The notes under the pieces were generated by a model. That model made no database searches. It had not been told where the DNA came from and saw nothing but the letters and a program-made list of their open reading frames with translations. Shown here one piece after another: positions 26,385-33,837 of a stretch of DNA of 64,000 nt. This stretch comes from Bacilli bacterium (GTDB lineage: Bacteria; Bacillota_I; Bacilli_A; RF39; UBA660): contig JAFWKJ010000018.1 of NCBI GenBank assembly GCA_017511375.1, forward strand, positions 1 through 64,000, given 5' to 3'. Each line of letters opens with the position of its first letter. Within the stretch, counting starts at the first letter, position 1. The translations under genes and the position numbers were made by a program.

Positions 26385-27122
26385 ACATATATTTTTATCC
26401 ATGTCGTAAATTCCTTTGTCACAGATACAAGTATTGTTGTTCACATCTGCTGTAGAGTTTTCTGGACACATAAGTGCGGTAACAACTGTTTCTACTGGTT
26501 CATGAATAATAAAGTCACCATAATAGGTTTTATCTTTATAAATGATAGAATATTTATATTTACCTGGAACATTTTGATGTTCAATTACATCTTTTAAATC
26601 TAAAATCATTTCGTTATAAACAGATTCCTCTAAATCTTCATAAATATAATCTTTAATATTTCTTGAAATAGTTCCTGTTGTAGGCATATTCTTTTCTTTT
26701 AGTGTGATTTTAATATTTTGTAGGGCTTTTTCTTTTACAATTATTTTTGCTTGATAGGTTTTTTTCTTATAGGTAATTGTATAAGTATAAGTTCCTGGTT
26801 TGTTAACGTTTACATTAGATGTATCTAATCCTTGTGATAAAAGATTTAGCATACTATCAGAAATTGATTCGGGATTATCAAGATAATCCTTTATATTTGT
26901 ACTGATAGGTGAACCTTCTTCAATTTGTAGGTCTTTTAGAGAAATCTCAGTTTTTCTTGCTTGAATTTTTGAGATTTGTTTGGCAGATACGGCTATGCTA
27001 TATGTTTTCTTAATTTCTACTTTTTTACTTTGGCTCATGACGGTTCCACTTGAGATGAGAAAGAATCCCCATACGGCTATCACGATTGCTAATGTTTTTA
27101 ATTCTCTACTATTTAGTCTCAT
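26379..27122 (-). CDS. Membrane-anchored extracellular protein with two related Ig-like modules and a Cys-rich tail
   Basis: 247 residues: N-terminal anchor (about 9-28), then two homologous modules, about 60-130 (SPISTNIKDYLDN...GTYTYTITYKKKTYQAKIIVKE) and about 142-210 (GTISRNIKDYIYE...GKYKYSIIYKDKTYYGDFIIHE), and a short tail with four Cys (CPENST, NTCICDKG, NICD). No enzyme motif. RBS AGGAGTG. The modules resemble bacterial Ig-like (DUF5011-type) folds. Function unknown; probably a surface scaffold. Confidence 0.62.
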   Translation of the reverse strand: MRLNSRELKTLAIVIAVWGFFLISSGTVMSQSKKVEIKKTYSIAVSAKQISKIQARKTEISLKDLQIEEGSPISTNIKDYLDNPESISDSMLNLLSQGLDTSNVNVNKPGTYTYTITYKKKTYQAKIIVKEKALQNIKITLKEKNMPTTGTISRNIKDYIYEDLEESVYNEMILDLKDVIEHQNVPGKYKYSIIYKDKTYYGDFIIHEPVETVVTALMCPENSTADVNNNTCICDKGIYDMDKNICD

Positions 27123-27302
27123 ATGCCCACTCCTATCTTCAATATTATTATAATATAGGATTTGTCTAGTTATAGGATATTTGTCGTAAAATTAATAAAT
27201 ATGACACTTATTTGACATATTATTTGTAGTTTAGGGATTGTTTATTATGATTTTGTTTCTGAGAAAGATAAAAAAATTTCTACAATTATTGTGGATTTTT
27301 GA

Positions 27303-27308
27303 TATAAT
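27303..27308 (+). promoter_or_regulatory. -10 element upstream of the zinc-ribbon/DUF4190 gene
   Basis: TATAAT at 27303-27308, 22 nt before the start codon, giving a short leader. The 27123-27330 interval otherwise shows nothing I can name. Confidence 0.45.
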
Positions 27309-27330
27309 GATACTATAGAGAGGTGAAAAA

Positions 27331-27789
27331 ATGGCAAAGTATTGTGTTTCTTGTGGAAAAGAGCTTGTAGAAGGAGCTGCAGTTTGCGGTCAATGTGGAA
27401 CTCGTGTTAGTGCATCAACCAGTGCACCAGTAGCACCAGCAACCCCAACACCTACACCTGTTACATCTAAAAAAGGAAATGCCATGGCAATTACAGGTTT
27501 TGTAGTTTCTATTGTATCTTTTCTTTTATGTTGTGGTACACTTAGTTGGCTTAGTTTAATCTTTTCAATTGTTGGTATTGTGAATGCTAATAAAGTAGGT
27601 GGAAAAGGAAAAGGATTGGCAATCGCAGGTACGATTATTTCTGGTTTAGGATTTCTTCTTTTACTTGCATCATTTACGCTTGTTCCTATTTGGAATTCTA
27701 TTACGGAAACTATCAATGATCAATGGGTTGATATTTCTGATTATGGTAATACTGATGATTATGACTTTGATAGTTATTTTGACGATTAA
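27331..27789 (+). CDS. Zinc-ribbon membrane protein with DUF4190 domain
   Basis: 152 residues. The N-terminal ribbon is CVSCGKEL...CGQCGTRV (two CxxC knuckles), followed by an Ala/Pro/Thr linker and two membrane helices of the DUF4190 pattern (about 52-80 and 92-115, AITGFVVSIVSFLLCC and GKGLAIAGTIISGLGFLLLL), ending in a short acidic tail. RBS GAGAGGTG. The function of this family is unknown. Confidence 0.82.
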   Translation: MAKYCVSCGKELVEGAAVCGQCGTRVSASTSAPVAPATPTPTPVTSKKGNAMAITGFVVSIVSFLLCCGTLSWLSLIFSIVGIVNANKVGGKGKGLAIAGTIISGLGFLLLLASFTLVPIWNSITETINDQWVDISDYGNTDDYDFDSYFDD

Positions 27790-27814
27790 AAAAGAGAGGT
27801 TTCTCTCTTTTTTA
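27787..27814. terminator. Bidirectional terminator between DUF4190 and radical SAM genes
   Basis: AAAAAGAGAG pairs with CTCTCTTTTT around GTTT, T tracts on both sides. Confidence 0.88.
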
Positions 27815-28744
27815 TTTGTTACACTTTATTCCTTGATAGGTATTTCTTTTTACCATTTCTTTATCGATATCATTTAATACACAGAATTTTTTAATTAACC
27901 ATTGTGGTTCTATCAATTCTTCTTTTTTAGGGTCTCCTGTTATTCGGTGTATGACAATTTCTGGTCTTAATTCTTCTAATTGGTTAATTACAATATTGAT
28001 GTATTCTTCTTTCGTTAGAATTGGGAATGGTTTTTCTTCGTATAGTTTTGCGATAGGAGTGCCTTTTAGGATACTTAGCATATGAATTTTAATTCCTTGA
28101 ATATCTAATTGATTTAAATACTTTACAGTATTAATCATGTCTTCTTTTGTTTCATAAGGCAGTCCATTTATAATATGTACTACGACATTAATGCCTCTAT
28201 CTCTTAGTTTTTCTACCATTTCTTTAAAGCAATTTAATGTATGACAGCGATTAATCAAGATAGATGTTTCTTCTTTGATGGTTTGTAGTCCTAGTTCGAT
28301 TGTAAGAAAGGTTCTTTTATTTAAGTCTTCTAAATAGTCAAGGCATTCCTCTGTTATGGCATCGGGACGTGTTGCGATATTTAATCCTATTACATTTTCT
28401 TGTTTTAAAATGGGTTCATATACTTTTTTTAGTTCTTCTATAGGGGCATAAGTGTTTGTTCTAGCTTGAAAATAACCAATTATCTTTCCCTTTGGCCATT
28501 TTTTGGCCATTTCTTTTTTGATTTCTTTAAATTGTTTTATGATGTTGTCTTCTTTGTTACCCGCAAATTCTCCACTTCCTGTTTTAGAACAGTATATACA
28601 TCCTCCACGGCCTACTGTACCATCTAAATTTGGACAGGAGAATCCTGCGTTTAAACTTACTTTAAATACTTTTTCTTTAAATTTGCTTTTATAGAAATAA
28701 TCTAGCGTGTGATATCGCTTGTTATTATTAGAATATTGAAACAT
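27812..28744 (-). CDS. Radical SAM protein, TIGR01212/YhcC-YtqA family
   Basis: 310 residues. The cluster region reads FSCPNLDGTVGRGGCIYCSKTGSGEFAG, the family's CPNxDG...GGCxYC signature, followed by IGYFQARTNTYAPIEEL, GLNIATRPDAIT and LTIELGLQTIKE, the SAM barrel strands. The family is widespread in bacteria and its substrate was unassigned for long; tRNA modification has been proposed. RBS AAGGAG. Single gene between a terminator and the divergent VanY gene. Confidence 0.9.
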   Translation of the reverse strand: MFQYSNNNKRYHTLDYFYKSKFKEKVFKVSLNAGFSCPNLDGTVGRGGCIYCSKTGSGEFAGNKEDNIIKQFKEIKKEMAKKWPKGKIIGYFQARTNTYAPIEELKKVYEPILKQENVIGLNIATRPDAITEECLDYLEDLNKRTFLTIELGLQTIKEETSILINRCHTLNCFKEMVEKLRDRGINVVVHIINGLPYETKEDMINTVKYLNQLDIQGIKIHMLSILKGTPIAKLYEEKPFPILTKEEYINIVINQLEELRPEIVIHRITGDPKKEELIEPQWLIKKFCVLNDIDKEMVKRNTYQGIKCNK

Positions 28745-28833
28745 ATTTTTCTCCTTGTCAAATCAAAGTGTATTCTATCATAAAGTATAGTTTTTTACAA
28801 CGAACTATGATATTATACTATTAGGTGGTATAC

Positions 28834-29964
28834 TTGAAAAAGATAAAGAGAGTTCATGTTAAGCCTAAAGTGGCCGCAATTTTTAAAGTTGTGGGATTTA
28901 TTCTTGTGTGTCTTTTAGGTATATTCATCTATTATCGTATTCAGATTCATGATTTGAAAGTTCTTGGTTATAGTGAAGAAGCAAGTAATGCGATTTTGTT
29001 TTCTAAAAACAAGAGAAATGTGATGGAATATGGAGAAAACAAAACATTGAATGCTGCTTTTGAGAGTGAGGCTTTTAAACAGGAATATTTGAATAATTAT
29101 GCCAAAATAAAGTATGTAGATCATGAACATCTTATTGATAATATTCATCGTTTATTAAAAGTTGGTTATAGTAATAATGATATTAACATTATTTTAGCTC
29201 ATGGAACAGATGAATCTGTTAGAGAATTTGCGAAAAGAGATAGAGTCCGTTATTTAGATGATTTCTTTTCTTATGATTTTGCGAAGCTAGAGAATTATGA
29301 TCGATATGTCGCTTATTCTGATGAAACAGGTGAAGATGAATTGGAGACAATTCTCCATGTTAATTTAGATATAGATAAGCCTGATTATGAATATTCGCAT
29401 GTTGTTTCTAAATTTTCCTTAGATATGCTTGTAAATAAACATCATAATTTAACGGAGGATTTTGCTCCCAATGATTTAACGACTATTAGTAAGGAATATA
29501 CAGATGAAGATGATTTGCAATGTAGTAGACTTGCTTTAAACGCTTATATGGAATTGTATAAGGCAGCTACGCAAGAAGGATATTCTTTGGTGATTAATTC
29601 TGCTTATCGTAGTTATCAGGATCAAGTAGAATTAACGCAAACTTATTTAGATGCTTATGGACAAAATTATGTAGATAAGTATGTTGCAAAACCTGGATTT
29701 TCTGAACATCAAACGGGTCTTGCTTTTGATATTGGTAGTCGTAATTCTCGTGTTTTTGAAAATTCTAAAGAGTTTGCGTGGATGAAAGATAATGCTTATA
29801 AATATGGATTTATTTACCGTTTTGATGAAAGATATGAAGATTTAACGGAATTTAGAAAAGAACCATGGCATTATAGATATGTGGGAAAAGAGATTGCTAA
29901 ATATGTATATGAACACAATAATATGTCATTAGAAGAGTATTATGTGTTGTTTTTGGAAAAATAG
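28834..29964 (+). CDS. D-alanyl-D-alanine carboxypeptidase, VanY/M15B family
   Basis: About 376 residues; TTG 28834 is the best start because AGGTGG (28823-28828) precedes it by 5 nt, whereas the GTG at 28825 lies in that RBS. One membrane anchor (about 15-37), an unknown stalk with LGYSEEASNAILF- and VGYSNNDINIILAHG-type repeats (about 45-130), and an M15 domain (about 190-355) with SAYRSYQDQ, SEHQTGLAFDIG (SxHxxGxAxD) and EPWHYRYVG (ExWHxR) zinc and catalytic residues. It trims peptidoglycan stem peptides. Confidence 0.92.
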   Translation: MKKIKRVHVKPKVAAIFKVVGFILVCLLGIFIYYRIQIHDLKVLGYSEEASNAILFSKNKRNVMEYGENKTLNAAFESEAFKQEYLNNYAKIKYVDHEHLIDNIHRLLKVGYSNNDINIILAHGTDESVREFAKRDRVRYLDDFFSYDFAKLENYDRYVAYSDETGEDELETILHVNLDIDKPDYEYSHVVSKFSLDMLVNKHHNLTEDFAPNDLTTISKEYTDEDDLQCSRLALNAYMELYKAATQEGYSLVINSAYRSYQDQVELTQTYLDAYGQNYVDKYVAKPGFSEHQTGLAFDIGSRNSRVFENSKEFAWMKDNAYKYGFIYRFDERYEDLTEFRKEPWHYRYVGKEIAKYVYEHNNMSLEEYYVLFLEK

Positions 29965-29975
29965 AAGGTGATTAT

Positions 29976-30701
29976 ATGGTTTGTAAAAATTGTGGCGCCG
30001 ATTTAAAACCAGGAAGTAAGTATTGCTTAGAATGTGGTAATTATATTGAAGATAATGACTTTTTGGATGAAGAAGAGTCTTCTTATGATTATCCCTCTGC
30101 ACCTGTTGCAAGTACTTCTATTAGAAGAAAGCGCAAAAAATTAAACCTTACCACTACAGATTATTTAATCTATGGTGGTTTATTCCTTGTCATGATTATC
30201 TCTATTATCGTTATTATTGTTACTTTAATTAAAGATAGTTCTGAGCCAGTTGTTACTCCAACACCAACGGTTTCAGCCCCTGTTGAAAGAGCGGATAAAA
30301 AATTAAATATTGATGATTATTCTGTTGTAGTTCCAGGAGAACTTGATTCTACGGTACAAGGATCTTTCTTGTATGCGACTGATAATGAAAATTATAAGTT
30401 TTCTTTTCAAATTAAAGAAGAAGAGTTTGATGCTTATTATGATAATCAAGCCACTTTAAAAGAACAGTTAATTAAAAATAAGTATGATGTGTTATCTGTC
30501 TTTGAGAAAAAGGCCAATGGACGTTTGTTCTTGCTGTATGAATTACAAGCAGATGGGGCTAAAAAAGTATTATATTTAACTAAGATTAATTCAAAATATA
30601 CTACCTTTGGTACGATTGAATTATTTGAAAGTGGAGATTGGCAACAAGCCTTACCTATGATCGATACAATTTGTAATACTGTTAGTTTTCAATTTGAATA
30701 A
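29976..30701 (+). CDS. Zinc-ribbon, single-helix membrane protein with extracytoplasmic domain
   Basis: 241 residues: ribbon CKNCGADLKPGSKYCLECGNY at the very start, acidic and basic linker, one helix (about 64-86), Pro/Thr-rich stalk, then an external domain (about 110-241) with no family I recognise (DYSVVVPGELDSTVQG...SFQFE). RBS AGAAGGTG overlaps the end of the VanY gene 11 nt upstream, so they are one operon. Function unknown. Confidence 0.72.
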   Translation: MVCKNCGADLKPGSKYCLECGNYIEDNDFLDEEESSYDYPSAPVASTSIRRKRKKLNLTTTDYLIYGGLFLVMIISIIVIIVTLIKDSSEPVVTPTPTVSAPVERADKKLNIDDYSVVVPGELDSTVQGSFLYATDNENYKFSFQIKEEEFDAYYDNQATLKEQLIKNKYDVLSVFEKKANGRLFLLYELQADGAKKVLYLTKINSKYTTFGTIELFESGDWQQALPMIDTICNTVSFQFE

Positions 30702-30726
30702 AAATAGCCTTGGCTATTTTTTTTTA
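30700..30726 (+). terminator. Terminator of the VanY operon
   Basis: AAAATAGC (30701-30708), loop CTTG, GCTATTTT (30713-30720), long T run. Confidence 0.9.
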
Positions 30727-30767
30727 TTATGGTATTATGTTAATAGAGTAATAAGAAGGTGTTTGGT

Positions 30768-33188
30768 ATGTATCCACTAGGTAAGCAGTTTCAAGTTGAC
30801 TATTCAAAAGCTAAAGCTGATAAGAAAACTGTTGTTCAAGGTTCACGTTTTCGTATTACTGTTATGAGTGAACGTATTGTGAGACTAGAGTTTTCACCGG
30901 ATGGACAATTTTTAGATAAACCAACTCAACTGGTAAGACGAAGAAATATCGGAATACCAGATTTTTCTGTTCGACAAGATGCCAATGTTGTGGAAATTAC
31001 AACTAAATATTTTGCATTGAGTTATATTAAGGAGCAACCTTTTGTTGGAACAAAGGTAGATCCTATGAAAACACTAAAGATTACTTTGCTTTCTCGTGAA
31101 AGAGATCGTCAAAAAGACTGGTATATTGGACATCCAGAAGCTAGAAACTTACTTGGAAATATGGCAGGAGTCGATGTAAATATTCCAAGAAATTTGCAAA
31201 AGGGATTGTATTCCATTGATGGTTTTTCTTCTATTGATGATAGTTATAGTAGAGTGATTGAAGAAGATGGTACGCTAGGAGATCCAATGCCTAACCATTT
31301 TGATATGTATGTCTTCATGTATGATAAAGATTTTAGACAAACGTTGTTTGATTATTTTAAGATGACAGGTGCTCCTGCCTTGATTCCTAGATATGCTTTG
31401 GGAAATTGGTGGAGTCGTAATACGGTTTATACGGATGAGACTGTTCATGATTTGATTCGTCATTTTGAAAGAGAAAATATTCCTATTTCTGTAATGCTAT
31501 TTGATCATGATTGGCATATTCGTAATTCAGAATTTGGAGAGAGATTAAAAGTAGGGTATACCTTTAATACAGACTACTTTAAAGATCCTAAATCTATGAT
31601 TGGTGAATTCCATAGACGTGGAATTCGTGTGGGATTGATTGTGAATCCAACAGGAGGTTTTTATCCTCATGAAATGTATTATCAACAAGCTAGTCAGTAT
31701 TTAGGTGTTAGTGATGGAAGTGTCATTAAATTTGATCCTCTAAATCCAAAACATATTGATGTTTTATTTAAGATGTTTTTGCATCCTTTAGAGGCACAAG
31801 GGGTAGATTTCTTCTGGAATGACTCTACAGGTAATATGGATGTTACCCAATTGTGGGCACTTAACCATTATTTATATCTAGATTCTGGAAGAAATAGTAA
31901 TGAAAGAGCTATGATTTTAGCACGTGGTGGCGTTTTTGCACCTCACCGTTATCCTGTATTATATGGAGGCTCTTCTGAAATTAGTTGGAAAGCATTGAAA
32001 CAAATCCCTTTTATGTATTTAAATGCAGCCAATATTGGAGTTTCTTGGTGGAGCCATGATGTAGGTGGTAACCATGGTGGTATTGAAGATGGGGAATTAT
32101 ATCTTCGTTATGTTCAATTAAGTACTTTTGGACCTATTGTAAGATTCCATGGAGCTCGTGGAAGATATTATAAAAAGGAGCCTTGGGTATGGGATGCTAA
32201 AACCTTTAGTATTGCTGCCAATTATTTGAGATTAAGACATAAATTAATTCCTTATATTTATACAGAGGCTTATAACTATACAAAATCTGGTGTACCTTTA
32301 ATTCAACCTTTCTATTACAACTATATGTGGGTATATGATGATGATTTATATCGTAATCAATATTATTTTGGATCTCAATTATTAGTTTGTCCGATTCTAG
32401 AGCCGAAGGATCCTATTATGAATCGTTCTATTCATAGATTCTTTGTTCCAGATGGTGTTTGGTATGATTGGGTTACGGGTAAAAAATTTCCAGGAAATAA
32501 GAAATATGTTTCTTTCTTTAAAGAAGATGATTATCCAGTATTTGCCCATGCAGGTAGTATTATTCCTATTTCTAATCGTAGTGATTACAATAATATTGGA
32601 TTACCTACTGATTTAGAAATTCAAATATTCCCTGGAGTTAGTAATACCTATACGTTATATGAAGATGATGGAGTAACTTCTCTTTATCGTGAGGGATATT
32701 TCCTAAAGACTTCTATTGACTATAACTACATGAGAGATAATTATACCGTTATTATTCGTTCTGTAGATGGTAAAAGTGGTATTGCTCCTGAAAGACGTAA
32801 TTATAAAATGGTATTTAGAAATACAAAACATGCAGATACCGTGGTTGTCTTCTTTAATAATGAAAAATTAGAGAGTACGAATTATGTAGATGGAAATGAC
32901 TTTGTTGTGGAAATCAAAGGAGTACCTACGATTGGTCAATTAACGATTAACTGTAAGGGACAAGATATTGAAATTGATACCATTCGTTTGGTTAATGATG
33001 AATTAGATAGTGTCTTAATGGATTTAAAAATTAATACTTATCTAAAAGAAGATATTGCGAAAATTATCTTTAGTGATGATTCCATTGATAAGAAAAGAAT
33101 TGGTATTCGTAAACTTTATAAAGATGGATTATCTAAGGAACAGATGAATGTTTTCCTTAAACTACTTGATTATATGAGGGATATTTAA
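30768..33188 (+). CDS. Glycoside hydrolase family 31 protein (alpha-glucosidase/alpha-xylosidase type)
   Basis: 806 residues from ATG 30768 (RBS AAGGTG; the GTG at 30759 is inside it). Cytoplasmic, no signal peptide. An N-terminal galactose-mutarotase-like beta domain (about 1-200), TIM barrel (about 205-560) and C-terminal beta domains, plus an extra helical tail (about 735-806). The nucleophile segment reads GVDFFWNDSTGNMD in place of the common WxDMNE, and SWWSHDVGGNHGG with RFHGARGRYYKKEPW follows. Substrate within GH31 cannot be told. The nearest known activities are alpha-1,4/1,3-glucosidases. Confidence 0.9.
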   Translation: MYPLGKQFQVDYSKAKADKKTVVQGSRFRITVMSERIVRLEFSPDGQFLDKPTQLVRRRNIGIPDFSVRQDANVVEITTKYFALSYIKEQPFVGTKVDPMKTLKITLLSRERDRQKDWYIGHPEARNLLGNMAGVDVNIPRNLQKGLYSIDGFSSIDDSYSRVIEEDGTLGDPMPNHFDMYVFMYDKDFRQTLFDYFKMTGAPALIPRYALGNWWSRNTVYTDETVHDLIRHFERENIPISVMLFDHDWHIRNSEFGERLKVGYTFNTDYFKDPKSMIGEFHRRGIRVGLIVNPTGGFYPHEMYYQQASQYLGVSDGSVIKFDPLNPKHIDVLFKMFLHPLEAQGVDFFWNDSTGNMDVTQLWALNHYLYLDSGRNSNERAMILARGGVFAPHRYPVLYGGSSEISWKALKQIPFMYLNAANIGVSWWSHDVGGNHGGIEDGELYLRYVQLSTFGPIVRFHGARGRYYKKEPWVWDAKTFSIAANYLRLRHKLIPYIYTEAYNYTKSGVPLIQPFYYNYMWVYDDDLYRNQYYFGSQLLVCPILEPKDPIMNRSIHRFFVPDGVWYDWVTGKKFPGNKKYVSFFKEDDYPVFAHAGSIIPISNRSDYNNIGLPTDLEIQIFPGVSNTYTLYEDDGVTSLYREGYFLKTSIDYNYMRDNYTVIIRSVDGKSGIAPERRNYKMVFRNTKHADTVVVFFNNEKLESTNYVDGNDFVVEIKGVPTIGQLTINCKGQDIEIDTIRLVNDELDSVLMDLKINTYLKEDIAKIIFSDDSIDKKRIGIRKLYKDGLSKEQMNVFLKLLDYMRDI

Positions 33189-33214
33189 AAACTAGATTTT
33201 TCTAGTTTTTTCTT
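33186..33214 (+). terminator. Terminator of the GH31 gene
   Basis: AAAACTAGA (33188-33196) with TCTAGTTTT (33201-33209), T run; overlaps the stop codon. Confidence 0.85.
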
Positions 33215-33234
33215 TTCTTATTTCTATTTTGTGT

Positions 33235-33240
33235 TATAAT
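33235..33240 (+). promoter_or_regulatory. -10 element of the Leu T-box transcript
   Basis: TATAAT at 33235-33240 immediately before the T-box leader. No good -35. Confidence 0.5.
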
Positions 33241-33249
33241 AATCTTAAG

Positions 33250-33448
33250 TTTTTGCAATGAGCAGGAAGTAGTAGTAAAAAAGGTCTTTTAGAGAGTCTA
33301 TGGTTGGTGAAAATAGATAGATTGATTTTATGAACTTGTCTTGGGAGCAAATGGGTGATTCCGTTATCGATTTAGAGTGTATAGTCATAACTATAAAGTA
33401 AGGTGGTACCGCGATGATTCGTCCTTATATTTATAGTTATTTTTTTTG
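33250..33448 (+). promoter_or_regulatory. Leucine T-box leader (tRNA-sensing riboswitch)
   Basis: Contains the invariant T-box AAGGTGGTACCGCG (about 33399-33412), an upstream stem I with the AGTAG motif and the GGTTGGTGAAAATAG arm, and a terminator stem AACTATAAA/TTTATAGTT (33389-33397/33430-33438) followed by eight T. In the specifier loop ATGAA is followed by CTT (overlapping TTG, also Leu). Uncharged tRNA-Leu would stabilise the antiterminator and allow reading into the small membrane gene and leuS. Confidence 0.92.
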
Positions 33449-33456
33449 GAGGATGT

Positions 33457-33837
33457 ATGGAAGAGTTTATTTTATTTATTCTTACTTTTCTTTTAATCTT
33501 TCTTGTGTATCAACTGATATTTATTAGACCGCTGAAGAAACCGGCTTCTAAGAGAAAAGGGAAAGAGAAAAAAGAATTATTAGAAATTCGTTATTTGAAG
33601 AATCGATATCCTTTAGATTTTGATAAGATATCTTATCCTCAACTGTTACAGATTTGTGCAATTACATCGAGTTTGGATATGTCGATTGCGGTAACGATTG
33701 TTACTAAGATTTCTTCCTTTATTTGGGAAATCGTTGTGGGGTTTGTAGTTGTTTGTATTATGATTGTAGTAAGTTATCATATCGTTTATTTATTTTATAA
33801 GAAGAAGGGAATGATCAAACATGGAAAACATAAATAA
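33457..33837 (+). CDS. Two-helix small membrane protein in the leuS T-box operon
   Basis: 126 residues: helices at about 3-25 and 85-118, separated by a basic cytoplasmic-type loop (KKPASKRKGKEKKELLEIRYLKNRYPLDFDKISYPQLLQICAI). RBS GGAGG, start 9 nt after the T-box terminator. The last codons overlap leuS by 17 nt, so translation is probably coupled. I do not recognise the family. Regulation by leucyl-tRNA is seen from its position; its role in leucine use (for example uptake) is a guess. Confidence 0.75.
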   Translation: MEEFILFILTFLLIFLVYQLIFIRPLKKPASKRKGKEKKELLEIRYLKNRYPLDFDKISYPQLLQICAITSSLDMSIAVTIVTKISSFIWEIVVGFVVVCIMIVVSYHIVYLFYKKKGMIKHGKHK

